In this document: positions 6,521-14,125 of the stretch, piece after piece
Position numbering within the stretch: the stretch's first letter is position 1
How the letters are laid out: each line of letters begins with the position of its first letter
Assembly (NCBI GenBank): GCA_964455375.1
Contig: CAYVXE010000056.1
Span: forward strand, 1 to 28,076
Source: CAYVXE01 sp964455375
Lineage (GTDB): Bacteria; Zhuqueibacterota; Zhuqueibacteria; Oceanimicrobiales; Oceanimicrobiaceae
DNA length: 28,076 bases
Reading direction: 5' to 3'
The notes under the pieces: generated by a model
What the model was told of the DNA's origin: nothing
Databases searched by the model: none
What the model saw: only the letters and a program-made list of their open reading frames with translations
Made by a program: the position numbers and the translations under genes

Positions 6521-8503
6521 ATGAAAAGAATATTGATTTTCGTGGCCTTTATGATGGTTGGATGTAGTAAGGCGCAACTGCCGATGACCCCGGGCACTCC
6601 AACCATTCTTCAAGTCAGTGCAGTTGATTCCATCGGTCAGGTGCTCGACTCTACAGATGTTTATCTGAATGGCACTAAAGTAGGTACAACGCCGTACAAA
6701 ACAGAAAATCTACAACCAGGCCTGGTGACTTTAAGGCTCTTAAAAGAAAATTACCATATTTATACCGATCAGTTGGTTGTTCAACAAGGTGAACAGTACA
6801 ACATCGAAGCAGTACTGAAATCTCTACCAGCAACCGATGGTCAGTTGCTGGTCAATGTGAACCTGGATTCTGTACTTGTCTCGGTATTTGACGCAAACAA
6901 TAATAAAGTCGCTGAAACTCAAGAGAAAAGATCGACATTTGTGCTACCGGCAGGCGCCTATTTAGTTACCGGAGAAAAAGAGGGTAGTGAACCTGTACAG
7001 CAGGCAGTTCAAATTGACGCAGGAAAATCTTCAGTCGTGAATCTCACATTGAAATCACCTAATTACGAACCACCTTCACTGGATTTTCAGATTAAGCAGG
7101 ACACGGTTCAAATTAATCAAAAATTTGAATTAACCTGGAATACCGACGGCAGTCAGGTCATCATTGATCAGGGCATTGGTACCCGCGGGCCCAGCGGACA
7201 GGAAACTTTGTCTTCACCAATCACCGGTAAAATCATTTACACCGCCACCGCGTTCGGAGAAAACAATCTTACCACACAAGTCAAAGATTCAATTTATGTG
7301 ATTCCGGAAACCTTTACAGCTCCTTCTTTAGACTTCTCCATTGTTCAGGATTCTGTACAAATTAATCAAACATTTCAACTAATATGGAATACGAATGGTA
7401 ATAAAGTCGTCATTGATCAAGGCGTTGGCACCCGCGGGCCCAGCGGACGGGAAACTTTGTCTTCACCAATCACCGGTAAAATCATATACACCGCCACGGC
7501 GTTCGGAGAAAACAATCTTACCACACAAGTTAAAGATTCTATTTATGTCGTACCCGAAACGTTTACAGCTCCTGACTTAGAATTCTCGGTTGTGCAAGAT
7601 TCAGTCGTATTCGGTGAGCCGGTTCAAATCCAATGGAACTCTAACGGATTTCAAGTGGTTATCGATCAGTCCGTGGGCACCCGAGGACCTGTGGGTAGTG
7701 AAGAAATAAACTTTTTAAATCCCGGATTGAAAATTATTACTGCAACTGCTTATGGTGAACACAACACCATGACCAGTAAACGCGATTCTGTTTTTATTAA
7801 AGAAGCACCGGCTCCTTCACGTCCGGTTATCTTTCTGTCCGCGACGAGTACAGTTACTGTAAATACACCGGCAAATATCACCTGGCATTCACAAAATGCT
7901 GATTATCTCGTAGTGGATTACGTAGACAATCCTGACTTCCAGGGAAGTGAAAAAATTACATTCACAACACCAGGCATCCGTATTGTCACTGCCACGGCAT
8001 TTAATGAATCCGGTTATGTCACTGCTACGGACACTATTGACGTTGTGGAGCCGATTGTTGACCCGGTAGACGATATCATTATCGTACAAAACAGTAGCGT
8101 TCGTGCTGACAAAGGTGAAGCGGGAATGGCTGATCTAAATGCTGCTTCTTTTGAAATTACTTCAGCAGGTACCTACAAAGTACTGACCGAAGTTTGGTAC
8201 AACAGCGGCGATGATCAGCTAAATGAAAGTTTTTATTTGAAGATACAAAATAGTTCCGGTGAAACAAAACAACCGCTAAATTCCAACGCCGGATTTTACA
8301 AAGTTGTTCCTGATGACCCGGGTGCGCCACACACAGCCTCGCGGGAAAGCGGACAGTTCAAACTTGATCCGGGGATGCACAGCATCAATGTTTTTCACTA
8401 TGCCAAAATTGCCAACTACTACCCACAATTCATAAATGGTCAAATCGATGGGGCGGAAAGCGTTCATATTCTTGGATTCAAATTAGTCTACATTGGCAAA
8501 TAA
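6521..8503 (+). CDS. PEGA-domain lipoprotein with tandem 83-residue beta-sandwich repeats
   Basis: I place the start at 6521, where GGAGG lies 7 nt upstream, rather than the in-frame ATG at 6479. The 660-residue protein then begins MKRILIFVAFMMVGC, a lipoprotein signal with lipidated Cys15. About 30-100 is a PEGA domain (STDVYLNGTKVGTTPYKTENLQPG). About 108-180 is a second, weaker sandwich of the same kind. From 185, three repeat units begin PSLDF/PSLDF/PDLEF and share a W-N-(S/T)-x-G...VxIDQxxGTRGP...ITATAFGE core, followed by a fourth diverged copy. The last about 130 residues (from NSSVRADKGEAG to the LGFKLVYIG end) form a separate beta-rich, jelly-roll-like domain. The protein should stand out from the membrane on a stalk of stacked domains. 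Ligand is unknown. It forms an operon with the barrel protein upstream and ends in a strong terminator. Confidence 0.87.
   Translation: MKRILIFVAFMMVGCSKAQLPMTPGTPTILQVSAVDSIGQVLDSTDVYLNGTKVGTTPYKTENLQPGLVTLRLLKENYHIYTDQLVVQQGEQYNIEAVLKSLPATDGQLLVNVNLDSVLVSVFDANNNKVAETQEKRSTFVLPAGAYLVTGEKEGSEPVQQAVQIDAGKSSVVNLTLKSPNYEPPSLDFQIKQDTVQINQKFELTWNTDGSQVIIDQGIGTRGPSGQETLSSPITGKIIYTATAFGENNLTTQVKDSIYVIPETFTAPSLDFSIVQDSVQINQTFQLIWNTNGNKVVIDQGVGTRGPSGRETLSSPITGKIIYTATAFGENNLTTQVKDSIYVVPETFTAPDLEFSVVQDSVVFGEPVQIQWNSNGFQVVIDQSVGTRGPVGSEEINFLNPGLKIITATAYGEHNTMTSKRDSVFIKEAPAPSRPVIFLSATSTVTVNTPANITWHSQNADYLVVDYVDNPDFQGSEKITFTTPGIRIVTATAFNESGYVTATDTIDVVEPIVDPVDDIIIVQNSSVRADKGEAGMADLNAASFEITSAGTYKVLTEVWYNSGDDQLNESFYLKIQNSSGETKQPLNSNAGFYKVVPDDPGAPHTASRESGQFKLDPGMHSINVFHYAKIANYYPQFINGQIDGAESVHILGFKLVYIGK
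7073..8053 (+). repeat. Four in-frame tandem repeats (249, 249, 243 and about 240 bp) inside the lipoprotein gene
   Basis: Units start at 7073, 7322, 7571 and 7814, each at a proline codon. Units 1 and 2 are almost the same DNA over 7172-7320 versus 7421-7569, with about 12 differences in roughly 150 bp by eye. Their 5' halves, and units 3 and 4, are much more diverged. The uneven pattern suggests recent duplication or gene conversion of part of the unit. Confidence 0.9.
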
Positions 8504-8530
8504 AATCTCAAACCACCTCCGTTCCGGGTT

Positions 8531-8574
8531 AACCGTTGTTTGCAACTGATTGCAGGCAGCGGTTTTTTTATTTT
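8531..8574 (+). terminator. Strong rho-independent terminator after the envelope operon
   Basis: Left arm AACCGTTGTTTGCAA (8531-8545), loop CTGA, right arm TTGCAGGCAGCGGTT (8550-8564). All 15 positions pair, three of them G-U. A T-run TTTTTATTTT follows directly. It begins 28 bp after the lipoprotein stop codon. Confidence 0.92.
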
Positions 8575-8588
8575 CTTGAATTTAATAA

Positions 8589-8617
8589 TTGAGAAATTCA
8601 TACCCATTTCTTAATTT
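8589..8617 (+). promoter_or_regulatory. Sigma-70-like promoter candidate for the aminotransferase
   Basis: TTGAGA (8589-8594), a 17-bp spacer and TAATTT (8612-8617). Predicted transcription start is near 8624, about 40 nt before the ATG at 8664. The -10 box falls exactly on the left arm of the inverted repeat at 8612-8632. Confidence 0.5.
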
Positions 8618-8632
8618 GTACGATACAAATTA
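8612..8632. promoter_or_regulatory. Perfect 9-bp inverted repeat, operator candidate
   Basis: Arms TAATTTGTA (8612-8620) and TACAAATTA (8624-8632) are perfect complements around a 3-bp centre CGA. There is no T-tract, so it does not look like a terminator. It overlaps the predicted -10 box and start site of the aminotransferase promoter, the usual place for a dimeric repressor. The regulator is not identified. Confidence 0.6.
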
Positions 8633-8663
8633 GTTTCATTCAGATTTAATGAAAAGGACCATC

Positions 8664-9818
8664 ATGTCAGATTTCCGCTCAATAGAACAGACATTTGAAT
8701 TCGACGTCTATAAAAAGTTTGATATTACCTTAGTGCGTGGGCAAAACGCGATCATTTGGGACGATGAAGGTAATCAGTATCTCGACTGTGTATCGGGAAA
8801 TGGTGTTGCTAACTTAGGTCATGGAAATCCGGCAGTCCTAAAGGCGATTCAGCAACAGGCGCGAACGCTCATCACTTGTTCAAATGTCTTTTACAATGAT
8901 AAAAGAGCCCAGCTTTTGGAAAAAATCATTCAAATCACTCCGAAGAATTTAACAAGAGCATTCTTGAGTAATTCCGGCGCTGAAAGCATTGAGGCGGCGA
9001 TAAAATTCGCCCGTTTCAACACCCATAAAACCAACTTCATCTGCGCTGAAAAATCTTTTCATGGCCGCACGTTTGCTGCCATGAGCGCAACTTACAAACA
9101 GCTCTACAAGGAATCCTATCGACCGCTGGTACCAGGATTCACATTTGTTCCATTCAACGACTTTGATAAACTCAAAGCTGCAATAACTGACAAAACTTCG
9201 GGAATTATATTAGAAATCATTCAGGGGGAGGGCGGAATCAACATCGCAGACAAAAATTACATTCGAAACGTTAGAAATCTTTGTGATGAACAAGGCATCC
9301 TTCTAATTATCGATGAAATTCAATCCGGATTTTGTCGCACCGGAAAAATGTTTGCTTGTAATTATTATGACTTACATCCGGACATTTTATGTCTTGCAAA
9401 AGGTATTGCAGGAGGCCTGCCAATGGGGGCTACGGTCTGCAGCGATTCCTTACAAATTCCTCTCGGCAGACACGGAACAACGTTCGGCGGCAACCCGCTC
9501 TCCTGTGCAGCAGCTTTGGCAGCTATCCAATTCATGCAGGATAACCAACTCGACGTCGTCGCAAAAAGAAAAGGCGATTATTTCACAAACAGACTATTGA
9601 AGCAACCGCTCAGTAAAGTGGTGGAAACCAGAAATTTGGGATTGATGATTGGTATTGAAGTTAAAGGAGAAGCACGGCTGTATATTCTCGAGCTTATGGA
9701 AAAAGGTGTGCTTACATTTGCTGCAGGAGCAAACGTTATCCGCGTCTTTCCGCCCCTCACCATCGAACAGGAAAAGTTAGATCAAGTGATCGATTGCTTA
9801 GTTGAGGTTCTGGCCTAA
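8664..9818 (+). CDS. Class III PLP aminotransferase, acetylornithine/LysW-aminoadipate semialdehyde (ArgD/LysJ)-like
   Basis: I start at the ATG at 8664, with AGGA 5 nt upstream; an ATG at 8649 is in frame but precedes that site. The protein has 384 residues. Class III landmarks: SGNGVANLGHGNP (44-56), SNSGAESIEAAIKFAR, FHGRTFAAMSAT, the EIIQGEGG loop, PLP-ring aspartate D217 (IIDEIQSGF), Schiff-base lysine K246 (LAKGIAGGLPMG) and HGTTFGGNPL. It would move an amino group between glutamate and the aldehyde of N-acetylglutamate or LysW-bound aminoadipate/glutamate. The compact length, the GLMIGIEVKGEA segment and the VIRVFPPLTIEQE tail resemble LysJ as much as ArgD. No other arginine or lysine gene is adjacent, so the choice is open. 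Its stop overlaps the stop of the convergent M29-like gene by 4 bp. Confidence 0.87.
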   Translation: MSDFRSIEQTFEFDVYKKFDITLVRGQNAIIWDDEGNQYLDCVSGNGVANLGHGNPAVLKAIQQQARTLITCSNVFYNDKRAQLLEKIIQITPKNLTRAFLSNSGAESIEAAIKFARFNTHKTNFICAEKSFHGRTFAAMSATYKQLYKESYRPLVPGFTFVPFNDFDKLKAAITDKTSGIILEIIQGEGGINIADKNYIRNVRNLCDEQGILLIIDEIQSGFCRTGKMFACNYYDLHPDILCLAKGIAGGLPMGATVCSDSLQIPLGRHGTTFGGNPLSCAAALAAIQFMQDNQLDVVAKRKGDYFTNRLLKQPLSKVVETRNLGLMIGIEVKGEARLYILELMEKGVLTFAAGANVIRVFPPLTIEQEKLDQVIDCLVEVLA

Positions 9819-10966
9819 ACCACATAACGGCCATTTTTTAATATTATTTCATCTGCCTGTTCGAGGTAACGAAATATAACCTCAACCACGTTTACCTTCG
9901 GTTGAACATCCGGGATATAGATACGATCGATGTGCACGACATTTTCCGGATTCTTAAAATCTACCGGCGAGGTTGCCCCACCGAAATGGTCGCTTCGGCC
10001 AAACGCAACGTGCAACCCTAATTTTTCATCAAGAAGTCCTTCTCCTACCGGCTTGATGCCGAAAGGTTGCAGGACGCCAAAGCCAATTTCAGCGATATTC
10101 CCATAGGCAGGTTCCTGACGTAATCTTTCCTTTTCCAAATCGGATATTTTACCTGCAGACAAAACTGAAACGGCACGATTTTCAACGATCTCATAGAGCA
10201 CAATTTCATCACCGAATTGCACCGGCAACTGTCCTGAGGTTTCACTTTTCCCCTGCAACTCTCCTTCATAAGGAACAATATAAGATTCTCCGCTTGGTAA
10301 ATTTCCTGCCATACCCCGATCTCGTAATAATCCGCTGCTTGCATGACCCAATCGCTGCCGAGAATCCACATGAAAGTTATATTTTTGGCCTCCAACTCCA
10401 AATACCATATCGATGGCATTTGCCCGGTCGAGGCGGGATTTGATGTACATGACACGTTCATGCACTTTTTCATAATCCAAACCTAATGCCGGTACCATGT
10501 CACGTGTAAATCCCGGCATGGAGGCGGCACGAAAGTCATATCTCTTTGCTAAATTTTTTAATGGGGCGGTAGCGGAAAATTTTGATGGAACCAATACAAT
10601 ATCTGCCTTTGAGAAGACCTGTTCAAAGGTAATCATCTTGCCCTGCTCCTTCAAGAGCGCAATATTCAAGCTTCCCGGTTCATCAAACCAAACAAATGCA
10701 TTGCCAGGAAGATCTGCATTATTACTGCCAACATTTTCATAATAAAAACAATCCACATTGTCTAAACCCAGAGACGATTTAACCTCATCCAACGTTTGTG
10801 TCCATTCATAAACCAACTGTCGGCGGTCGCGCCAGTTCTCATCATCAGGAACATTCGCATTGGGTAAATCGAGCAGGAAATAAAGCGTGCTGTCCCTTTC
10901 AGAAGGTTGAAAAACTTTTTGAATTAACTGAACCAGTTCAGTGTCTGTCAGTCGATTTCCAGTCAT
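9815..10966 (-). CDS. M29-like metalloaminopeptidase (leucyl aminopeptidase, thermophilic-type)
   Basis: 383 residues, no signal peptide, probably cytoplasmic. The C-terminal half keeps the pattern of M29 peptidases (AmpS/AmpT type): NLPSGESYIVPYEG (E227), AEIGFGVLQP (E293), DEKLGLHVAFGRSDHFGG (H319, H327) and VVHIDRIY (H345, D347). These are the expected co-catalytic metal ligands. The N-terminal half (about 1-160) is a Rossmann-like domain with weaker similarity. M29 enzymes release N-terminal residues from peptides, and this one is a plausible last step after secreted peptidases. No clear Shine-Dalgarno precedes the ATG. It follows the M28 gene in the same direction after an 89-bp gap, and ends tail-to-tail with the aminotransferase. 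Confidence 0.8.
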   Translation of the reverse strand: MTGNRLTDTELVQLIQKVFQPSERDSTLYFLLDLPNANVPDDENWRDRRQLVYEWTQTLDEVKSSLGLDNVDCFYYENVGSNNADLPGNAFVWFDEPGSLNIALLKEQGKMITFEQVFSKADIVLVPSKFSATAPLKNLAKRYDFRAASMPGFTRDMVPALGLDYEKVHERVMYIKSRLDRANAIDMVFGVGGQKYNFHVDSRQRLGHASSGLLRDRGMAGNLPSGESYIVPYEGELQGKSETSGQLPVQFGDEIVLYEIVENRAVSVLSAGKISDLEKERLRQEPAYGNIAEIGFGVLQPFGIKPVGEGLLDEKLGLHVAFGRSDHFGGATSPVDFKNPENVVHIDRIYIPDVQPKVNVVEVIFRYLEQADEIILKNGRYVV

Positions 10967-11055
10967 AATTTTAAAACAATAATGATAGGAATATTCTATG
11001 GTAGCTGCAGGATTGCCCGCCGTCTCTAAACATCTTTTGAGGTACCACGCAACAA

Positions 11056-14040
11056 TTACTCACGCGTTTCCGGTGTAATGTTTAATGCCAATTCTTTTCC
11101 CTCCCGCAACACGACCACTTTGGTTGGCTTACCGATTTTTAACGCATCGATTGCATAGGTGTAATCGTAAATATTTGTGATTTTTTGTCCTGCCAATTCA
11201 ATGATGACATCACCACTTTTTAGTCCGGCTTTATCGGCAGGTCCGCCACCACTAACGCCCGTGAGTTTCACACCGCCGCTACCTTCAGTCACATAATCGG
11301 GGATCGTCCCTAAATAAGCCCGCATAGATTCACGGCTTCCGCTTCCACTCTTGGAACGCGCAACTTTTACATAATCCGGTCTCTGTTCACTGTTCATTAA
11401 ATCCCGGATAATCAGATTGGCAAATTTCGCTATTCGCACCATGCCTTCATAATTAAGTTTATCCACATCATCCGAAGGTCGATGATAATCCTCATGCGCT
11501 CCGGTAAAGAAGCTCATCACCGGCACACCTTTGGGATAAAATGCAGTCACATCGGTGGGCTGGTACGGGTCATCCTGCAGGGTGATATTAAACCCGCTGA
11601 CCACATTGCGTCTTTCAATAATTTTTTTCCATTGAGAGGAAGACGCAACACCCTGCAAAATCAGCTTGTTATCATTCAAGCGGCCAACCATATCAAAATT
11701 AAGGTAGGCCACGATGTTACTCATTTTTACCGGTGAATGGTCTGCGAAATAACTGGAACCGATAATTCCCATTTCCTCACCAGACCAAAAGGCAAAAACA
11801 ATGTTTTTTGTGAAAATGTCTGGATTCTGTTTTTGAGCAGATCTGAGAAAAGCAGCCAACTCCAGCACCACGGATGTTCCTGAAGCATTATCGTCAGCAC
11901 CATTGTGAATTTCACCTTCCTCGCCTTTTCCGGCCAAAGACCCTATCTCACCATGTCCCAGGTGATCATAATGTGCGCCCACAAGAATCGTTTCCGAATT
12001 ATTGCCGTTTGTAGCACCAAGGATGCCTACAACATTATTATCATTTTTCTTAATCCGGTCGACGCCGGCGGCCAGTTTCACTTTAACATCGGGGAGGCTA
12101 AACGTTCCTTCAAAATGCGGATTCTCCGTGTCCAATTGAGACTGCACGTCTTTCAAATTCTTTCCGGCCAAAGCAAACAATTTTTCAGCAATTTTGTCAC
12201 TCACGGATGCAGCGACGATACCGGAACTTGCACCGCTTTGATCATATTTTAGCGGAACCAGCGCCCCAGCCTTCGGGGAATTCGGTCCGGTGATCACCAA
12301 AAGTCCCTTTGCACCATGCTCCCTGGCGATCAGCGCTTTGTAACGAAGCCCGGCATAAAGATTAAGTTTTTGCCGTCTTTCAACACTTACATCCTCGGGG
12401 ACATATCGCAACACCAGTACAATTTTATCTTTGACATCCAAATCGCCGTAAGAATCCGCCGCATCGCCTGCTTTGCCGGGTATGGACAATCCATAGCCTG
12501 CAAATACAATCTCGCCTTCTATTTCGCCATTTTCAGTAAAAGGGAGCGGGCGAAAATCTTCGTTGACCTTGTAAGACTGAGTCTTTCCGCCGGACGTAAT
12601 TCGCAACTGGTTTTGTCCTTCCCTGAGTCTCAGACCGGCCGTATAATCAAATTTTTGTAAATAGCTGCCCGTATCGCCAATGGGTTTTATATCATATTTT
12701 TTCAAAATATTGGCAATATACGCAGCAGCAGATTTTGCACCTTCCGAACCTGTTAAACGCCCCTCAAGTTTGTCGGAGGCTAAAAATTCTTCCTCCTGCT
12801 TTAAATCATTCACAGTGATGTCAGATGATAATTCCATCTGCTCCATCCTGTCATCATAATTCGTCGTGGAGGCTCCGTCTGGGACATCAGAGTTCTGATT
12901 CGTCTTAGGAAAAGTTGAATTCTCGCTGTTTCGCAAGGGAGAGGCGGCAATCGCAGCCAAAGCAGCTTCATGATCCCAGTTTGCAATGAATAATTGCGAT
13001 TTTTTGTCGGCTGTTCGAGTTGACGTCCAGCACAATTTTTTACCAACCGGAGAAAAAACCGGCAGACCGTCAAAACCTTCGGTGTAAGTGACACGCACCG
13101 GTTCATGCCTGCCAAGCTTATCGGTCATGAATAATTCAAAATTAGCAAAGCCCAATTTATTGGATGCAAAGATCACGTAGTCACCCGAAGGATGAAAAAA
13201 AGGTGCCCAGGACATACATTTAAAATCGGTAAGCCGTCGGACATCCGAGCCGTCCAGGCGCATGGTGTAAACATCCGCAAGGGTGCCACTTTCATCAAAA
13301 TGACGCCAGACGATCCGTTGGCCATCCGGAGTAAAAAAAGGACCGCCATCATAGCCGGGCCAGTTAGTGAGCCGCGTCTGATTCGACCCGTCCGCATCCA
13401 TGATATATATTTCACCGAAATTCGACGGATTTATTTTTACGCTTTCCCTTTCTTTTGCACTCAATTTATCCAGCGGGTAAGCGCTGCGGAGGGAACAAAA
13501 AACAATTTTGCTGCCATCGGGGGAATAGGAACCCTCTGCGTCATAGCCCACGGCGGTGGTTAAACGCCTGACATGGCCACCCTTTAAATCCGTGGTAAAA
13601 ATATCCATAGTAGTGTCATAATCCCAGGTGTAGCGACGGGCTTTACCGGCAGCGCGTAGTTCCAGCTCTTCTTTTTGCTTTTTCAGTGCATCAGGGTCAA
13701 GGTGTGTGGAAGCAAACTCCAACTCATCATGGCCCGGCCTGAAAAAGGCACACGTTGTTTTACCTTTACCAGTGGAGATACGATTCACATCACCTGTGGT
13801 CAAATCCATCACATACATTTGAAAAAACGGATTACCTTCTTCCCGCTCACTCTGAAACACCAAATAGTTTCCATCCACAGAAAAATATCCTTCTCCGGAA
13901 CGTCTGCCATCATAGATCAATTGACGCGTATTTTTTAAAAATTTTGCCTCGCCTGCGCCGTCCTCCGGCATAGCTGGTAAATATGCCACACTGCACATCA
14001 ACAGAACCAGGAAAACCCAAAGGGAACGTCTGTTTTTCAT
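11056..14040 (-). CDS. Secreted multidomain M28 peptidase: TolB-like propeller, PA insert, M28 catalytic domain, PDZ
   Basis: 994 residues with a signal peptide (to about residue 23) and ribosome site AGGAG 8 nt before the ATG. Residues about 35-355 carry TolB/DPP-IV-like propeller blades, each with an SPDGSKIVFCS-type motif (GYFSVDGNYLVFQS, GSYSPDGSKIVFCS, PFFTPDGQRIVW, PFFHPSGDYVIFAS, PVFSPVGKKLCWTS). A protease-associated (PA) domain lies about 500-620. The M28 zinc-peptidase core (about 660-885) has H690 (GAHYDHLG), D716/D717 (NGADDNASG), E755/E756 (FWSGEEMG), D783 (NFDMVGR) and H853 (EDYHRPSDD), so all expected ligands are present. A PDZ domain ends the chain (about 905-990). The mature enzyme should trim exported or scavenged peptides in the periplasm or outside. 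The propeller and PDZ may select or feed substrates. Two short co-directional gaps link it to the M29 and kinase genes. Confidence 0.92.
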   Translation of the reverse strand: MKNRRSLWVFLVLLMCSVAYLPAMPEDGAGEAKFLKNTRQLIYDGRRSGEGYFSVDGNYLVFQSEREEGNPFFQMYVMDLTTGDVNRISTGKGKTTCAFFRPGHDELEFASTHLDPDALKKQKEELELRAAGKARRYTWDYDTTMDIFTTDLKGGHVRRLTTAVGYDAEGSYSPDGSKIVFCSLRSAYPLDKLSAKERESVKINPSNFGEIYIMDADGSNQTRLTNWPGYDGGPFFTPDGQRIVWRHFDESGTLADVYTMRLDGSDVRRLTDFKCMSWAPFFHPSGDYVIFASNKLGFANFELFMTDKLGRHEPVRVTYTEGFDGLPVFSPVGKKLCWTSTRTADKKSQLFIANWDHEAALAAIAASPLRNSENSTFPKTNQNSDVPDGASTTNYDDRMEQMELSSDITVNDLKQEEEFLASDKLEGRLTGSEGAKSAAAYIANILKKYDIKPIGDTGSYLQKFDYTAGLRLREGQNQLRITSGGKTQSYKVNEDFRPLPFTENGEIEGEIVFAGYGLSIPGKAGDAADSYGDLDVKDKIVLVLRYVPEDVSVERRQKLNLYAGLRYKALIAREHGAKGLLVITGPNSPKAGALVPLKYDQSGASSGIVAASVSDKIAEKLFALAGKNLKDVQSQLDTENPHFEGTFSLPDVKVKLAAGVDRIKKNDNNVVGILGATNGNNSETILVGAHYDHLGHGEIGSLAGKGEEGEIHNGADDNASGTSVVLELAAFLRSAQKQNPDIFTKNIVFAFWSGEEMGIIGSSYFADHSPVKMSNIVAYLNFDMVGRLNDNKLILQGVASSSQWKKIIERRNVVSGFNITLQDDPYQPTDVTAFYPKGVPVMSFFTGAHEDYHRPSDDVDKLNYEGMVRIAKFANLIIRDLMNSEQRPDYVKVARSKSGSGSRESMRAYLGTIPDYVTEGSGGVKLTGVSGGGPADKAGLKSGDVIIELAGQKITNIYDYTYAIDALKIGKPTKVVVLREGKELALNITPETRE

Positions 14041-14094
14041 TCGTACCTACTCCTTACATATAGTTAGATAGTGCTGATTTCAAAAAACAGGGTC

Positions 14095-14123
14095 AATATA
14101 CAATTTTATAAATGAATATTCAA
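14095..14123 (-). promoter_or_regulatory. Sigma-70-like promoter candidate for the M28 peptidase gene
   Basis: On the minus strand, TTGAAT (14123-14118), a 17-bp spacer and TATATT (14100-14095). The start site would be near 14088, giving a leader of about 47 nt to the ATG at 14040. It sits just after the stop codon of the upstream kinase, so the peptidase can be expressed separately from the kinase. Confidence 0.5.
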
Positions 14124-14125
14124 GC

